Shown here: positions 3,039 to 5,968 of the stretch, piece by piece
Position numbering within the stretch: position 1 is the first letter of the stretch
How the letters are laid out: each line of letters begins with the position of its first letter
Assembly (NCBI GenBank): GCA_001464165.1
Contig: LNEX01000453.1
Location: 1-5,968, forward strand
Direction: 5' to 3'
Length of the DNA stretch: 5,968 nt
DNA from: a bacterium Ga0077546
Lineage (GTDB): Bacteria; Cyanobacteriota; Vampirovibrionia; Obscuribacterales; Obscuribacteraceae
Translations under genes and position numbers: made by a program
The notes under the pieces: generated by a model
What the model saw: only the letters and a program-made list of their open reading frames with translations
What the model was told of the DNA's origin: nothing
Databases searched by the model: none

Positions 3039-5968
3039 ATGATGCTGGTTCAACAGTCCGGCGCAGGGGCATTGCCCCTCAGTATTTTGGCGCCAGATAG
3101 TTTTTTGCCCTTTATTCGTGAATTAGAAAAGCTCAGTCTTGATCAGAAATTAGCGCCAGTAATTGTTTACTGGAGTCGGCAGAGTGCCGCTCGGTTGTTG
3201 CCTGGTGGGCGCTATTTTGGCATGCTATTGCGAGAATCAACTTGTGTCTCTTGCTTCTCAGAAGAAAGACAAGATTCGCCAGATGAATGGTGTGTTTTGA
3301 TGGAGAGCCCTGGGCTCTCCATTGTTGTCTATGGCCAACAAGCAATGGAGTCGCCAAATTCAGAGAAATATCAGTGCACTGGTTCTATGGAACCAGCCAT
3401 TGTCCGGGAGTCATTTAATCGACTTTTGCCTATCTGGCAGTCGCTAAATCTCTCAGAGAGCAATCGCCTTGAAGATAGCCGTGTTTCATTGGGGCCCGGT
3501 GGTAGCTCGCCAGCTTCGGTGCAGCGCATGAAAGCCGCTTGGCCTGTGGTTAAAGCACCGATCCAACAGGGGCTTATTCTGCAGGGCGATGGCGCTAATC
3601 CTTCATACTACGATAACAACATAAGTGGCGAACATGCACTGCAGGCCAGTCAGTCAAGTACAGGGCCGAATAAAATTTCACCTATTGCTGTCGATTCGCT
3701 CACGACATCGTCTAACTTTACGCCAATTGATGTCAATCCTTTTGCCATGCAATCGCCTAGCGGCGGGTTGAGTAAAGAAGAGATGGATAAAATCATCGCC
3801 CAGCATTTAGCTGTTGGTTTGCCACCACCAGATGCTTCATTCTTCCAATCTCCTTTTGGCGGCTCCAGCAATGCGGGGTTGACCTTCCCTTCCTCTAGTA
3901 GTTCTAATTTCGCCCCTACGGCGCCGCCTGGCAATCAGGCTATTTCAGGACAAAATGCCGGGCCTTCTGGTTCGCAGGGGATAGCAGCCATCGATGGGGG
4001 AACCGCCAATGCTTCTATTGGTAGCCAGTCTGGAACTGGTTCTTCTGTAGCTAATTCTGCTGGTACCAATCAGGCCACCGGCCCGGGCGGAGCCACTAGC
4101 GGCGGCTCGAACGGTGATTCGGCGTCTGGAGTTGATGGGCGAGGTGGTTCACCTGGTGCGCAGAATCCATCGGAGCCACGCAAAACCACTAAGGGCGGTA
4201 CTCGTACTAATCTTAAAGCTGTCAAAACCACCGACGGCGATAGCAAGAATCTCATTCCGCCTGCGGCTCAAACTATCATTAGCGACATTATCGGTCAACT
4301 CAGGCACTCAAGTGACCTCACTTCGATTTTGCAATACGCCATTGAGGTGCTTACCAATGTCCTCAAAGCCGATCGCGGCTTAATTTGGAAAGTTGTTGGT
4401 GACCAACTTGTGGTCACTAATGAGTATTCGATTACTGGGCATACTTGCTTTGTCGATAATCAACTTAATTCGCAAGAATCAATGTCAATTGTGCTTGAGT
4501 TTCTCTCTCGCTTCCCTGATGAGTCTGGTGCCGGTGTTATTAGTATTCCTGATACGGCGCAAGATACTGATTTGCACAAGACTTCGCGCACACTGTCGTC
4601 GCTCTTAGAATTGGGTGATGTGCGTGGTCGCTTGATGGTGCAGCTGCGATCGCGTGGTATCTTCTCTGGATTCTTAGAGCTGCAACAGTGTGGCAATCCG
4701 CGTGAGTGGACCACTGAGGATGCCGTTGTACTGCAAAAAGTAGCCGAGATGCTCTCGGTCGTTGTTCAGCAATCTTTCGACCAATCGAAGATTGAAATGG
4801 ACGCCCAAGAGATGAAGCTGATCAATGAGATAGCCAGTCTCTTCCGTGATTCTAAGGGGCAGACCAGTCGTGATTCACTGGTCAAATCTGTGCTTCTGGT
4901 GGCAGATCACATGGGCTTTATTCATTCGCAGATTTATTTGTTTAATCAAGACAGCGGCGTACTTGAACCGCAAATTAGGGCAGATGAAGAGCCTTCTGTA
5001 GAGTTAGAGAATAAAGAGAATCCTTTCGTAACTGTTTTCGAGTCTGGTCGCGGCAAAGTTGTGAATATGGAATATTCACGGAAGGGAGATCCTTTCTTTG
5101 GCCACGACATGGCTTTGGTGCTGCCTCTCATTTCAGAAGGGACGCGCCTTGGAGTTATTGGCCTCTGGCAAAGGCAACCGAAGCGACCACAATTTAAGCC
5201 TCAAGATAGAGAACTGGGTTTGACTATTGCCGGTCACTTATCGAACGTAATTCGTGCGGACATGGCGGTGCAGCAAATTCGTGCAGATCAGGTACGCGAA
5301 AGTTTGATCAATAAAGTATCTGTTGAGATCAAACGGTCGTTAAAAGAAGCTGACCAGATAATGGATACGCTTGTGCGATCTGTGCGCGACTATTTCCAAC
5401 TCGACTTGTGTGTGGTTTCACTTTATGATGGCCCCACTGATGAAGCTACTAAGTGTAAGTTCGCCGGTTCGTCGGATGAGTTCGCCCAACCTGAGACTCC
5501 TGATCCAGAAGACTATAGTCATCCTGATGATGAAGTGGTTAAGCCTCTAGCTCATATGATTGCAGATCGCATCTTTGCTGGTGCCCTTGAGCGCTTGAGA
5601 GAAGGGCTGACGGTTCATGTCACTCCTGAAGAAATTAAGGCTTGTCTAGAGCCCGATATCTTGTCCAGTGAGTGGGATAACCGCTCGGCGGTTTGTGTGC
5701 CCCTCGGTCAAGGTAACAACTTCAAGGCTGCTTTGATGCTAGTGGCCAAGGACAGAGCAAGGTCGTTCCCAGACAAAGACATGCGCATGGTAATTGACTT
5801 AGCAGATCGGGTTGGCGTGGTGATATCACACGCAGAACTGTTTGCTACGGTTGAGAGGCAGGCGATTACTGACCCGATGACTGGTTTGTTTAACCGTCGT
5901 TATTTTGAAGAACAACTGACTAAAGAAATTGAACGTTTTCAGCGCTTTGGCCACCCATTCTCATTTAT
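3039..5968 (+). CDS. Large multi-GAF sensor with GGDEF diguanylate cyclase domain (3' truncated by window edge)
   Basis: A probable soluble signalling enzyme that makes cyclic di-GMP; 976 residues are visible and no stop is reached. In order: an N-terminal domain (1-150) with an EWCVLMESPGLS segment (83-95) resembling the DICT sensory domain; a Ser/Gly/Asn/Pro-rich linker (about 151-403); GAF1 (about 424-581, DLTSILQYAIEVL, ADRGLIWKV, GFLELQQCGNPREWT); GAF2 (about 591-738, ending GVIGLWQRQP); a divergent GAF3 (about 748-938); and the GGDEF start DPMTGLFNRRYFEEQL (945-960). Helical connectors join the domains. The GG(D/E)EF catalytic loop is beyond the window, so activity cannot be judged. No transmembrane segment or signal peptide is visible. 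I saw no Cys-His bilin-binding pair in the GAF domains, which argues against a phytochrome-like photoreceptor. The frame opens at 3003 after a TAG; TTG at 3006 or 3033 and ATG at 3042 are other possible starts, none with a clear ribosome binding site. Confidence 0.88.
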   Translation, partial: MMLVQQSGAGALPLSILAPDSFLPFIRELEKLSLDQKLAPVIVYWSRQSAARLLPGGRYFGMLLRESTCVSCFSEERQDSPDEWCVLMESPGLSIVVYGQQAMESPNSEKYQCTGSMEPAIVRESFNRLLPIWQSLNLSESNRLEDSRVSLGPGGSSPASVQRMKAAWPVVKAPIQQGLILQGDGANPSYYDNNISGEHALQASQSSTGPNKISPIAVDSLTTSSNFTPIDVNPFAMQSPSGGLSKEEMDKIIAQHLAVGLPPPDASFFQSPFGGSSNAGLTFPSSSSSNFAPTAPPGNQAISGQNAGPSGSQGIAAIDGGTANASIGSQSGTGSSVANSAGTNQATGPGGATSGGSNGDSASGVDGRGGSPGAQNPSEPRKTTKGGTRTNLKAVKTTDGDSKNLIPPAAQTIISDIIGQLRHSSDLTSILQYAIEVLTNVLKADRGLIWKVVGDQLVVTNEYSITGHTCFVDNQLNSQESMSIVLEFLSRFPDESGAGVISIPDTAQDTDLHKTSRTLSSLLELGDVRGRLMVQLRSRGIFSGFLELQQCGNPREWTTEDAVVLQKVAEMLSVVVQQSFDQSKIEMDAQEMKLINEIASLFRDSKGQTSRDSLVKSVLLVADHMGFIHSQIYLFNQDSGVLEPQIRADEEPSVELENKENPFVTVFESGRGKVVNMEYSRKGDPFFGHDMALVLPLISEGTRLGVIGLWQRQPKRPQFKPQDRELGLTIAGHLSNVIRADMAVQQIRADQVRESLINKVSVEIKRSLKEADQIMDTLVRSVRDYFQLDLCVVSLYDGPTDEATKCKFAGSSDEFAQPETPDPEDYSHPDDEVVKPLAHMIADRIFAGALERLREGLTVHVTPEEIKACLEPDILSSEWDNRSAVCVPLGQGNNFKAALMLVAKDRARSFPDKDMRMVIDLADRVGVVISHAELFATVERQAITDPMTGLFNRRYFEEQLTKEIERFQRFGHPFSF
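3300..3322. repeat. Perfect 11-base inverted repeat inside the sensor gene
   Basis: ATGGAGAGCCC (3300-3310) and its exact reverse complement (3312-3322) flank a single T. In RNA this would form a ten-pair, GC-rich hairpin with a three-base loop. It lies within codons 88-95 of the GGDEF gene (MESPGLSI), in the DICT-like domain. No U-run follows on either strand, so it is not a standard terminator. Confidence 0.7.
3489..4245 (+). other. Region encoding a long low-complexity linker
   Basis: Codons of about residues 151-403 of the GGDEF protein are dominated by Ser, Gly, Asn, Ala, Pro, Thr and Gln, with few large hydrophobic residues, so the segment is probably disordered. Two islands differ: an amphipathic-looking stretch LSKEEMDKIIAQHLAVGL (residues 244-261) and a basic stretch beginning PRKTTKGG (about 380-402) just before GAF1. 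No tandem DNA repeat underlies the composition. The frame stays open throughout, and codon use shows no frameshift. Confidence 0.75.
5061..5079. repeat. Perfect 8-base inverted repeat inside the GAF2 region
   Basis: GTGAATAT (5061-5068) and its exact reverse complement ATATTCAC (5072-5079) flank GGA. The site is within codons for VNMEYS in GAF2. It is AT-rich and short, so the RNA hairpin would be modest; it resembles a dimeric regulator site in form, but its position inside a gene makes function uncertain. Confidence 0.55.

Noticed and set aside
3133..3357. Minus-strand open frame opposite the sensor N-terminus
   Set aside because: It is antisense to a long continuous frame that has clear domain logic; no motif is visible.
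3489..4245. Tandem DNA repeat array encoding the linker
   Set aside because: Low complexity is at the amino acid level only; no repeated DNA unit could be found.
3650..4255. Minus-strand and +2-frame proteins over the linker region
   Set aside because: The Ser/Gly/Asn-rich codons of the real gene leave other frames open by composition; the alternative translations are Pro-, Gly- or Leu/Arg-biased and have no known features.
4308..5850. GAF domains as bilin-binding (phytochrome or cyanobacteriochrome) photoreceptors
   Set aside because: No Cys-His chromophore attachment pair was seen at the usual place in any of the three domains.
3039..5968. Membrane-bound sensor kinase
   Set aside because: No transmembrane segment is visible, no histidine kinase motif is present, and the sequence runs into a GGDEF opening.

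Overview
The window looks like ordinary bacterial chromosome of moderate GC content. It holds four protein genes: two on the + strand at the left, one on the - strand in the middle, and one long + gene that runs off the right edge. The last gene has tandem GAF domains followed by GGDEF. Its GAF sequences (for example the LELQQCGNPREWT stretch), a possible DICT-like N-terminal domain, and the lack of Shine-Dalgarno sequences all lean towards Cyanobacteria in the broad sense, possibly a non-photosynthetic relative such as Melainabacteria/Vampirovibrionia. That placement is a weak inference. No rRNA, tRNA, CRISPR array, insertion sequence, integrase or phage gene was seen.

Left part (1-2005): the end of a PotA-type ABC ATPase gene, then a PotD-type substrate-binding lipoprotein gene. 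They overlap by four bases (ATGA), so they are surely co-transcribed and probably translationally coupled. Together they form the energy-supplying and ligand-capturing parts of a spermidine/putrescine-type importer. The two permease genes (potB, potC) are not between them and must lie upstream or elsewhere.

Middle (2029-3038): a class I SAM-dependent methyltransferase on the - strand converges on potD with only 23 bases between the stop codons. A 308-base non-coding stretch then separates it from the divergent gene to its right. This stretch holds two short direct repeats, both with a 16-base period, a weak promoter candidate, and a GGAGG-led mini-ORF whose first residues resemble the start of small RRM-type RNA-binding proteins.

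Right part (3039 to the edge): a very large signalling protein of at least 976 residues. It has an N-terminal domain resembling the DICT sensory domain, about 250 residues of Ser/Gly/Asn-rich linker, three GAF or GAF-like domains, and the beginning of a GGDEF diguanylate cyclase domain. The catalytic loop lies beyond the window. It is probably a cytoplasmic sensor that makes cyclic di-GMP in response to small ligands.

There is no clear sign of a new multi-gene system. The most interesting items are the architecture of the large sensor protein, the repeat-bearing intergenic region and two perfect inverted repeats inside the sensor gene.
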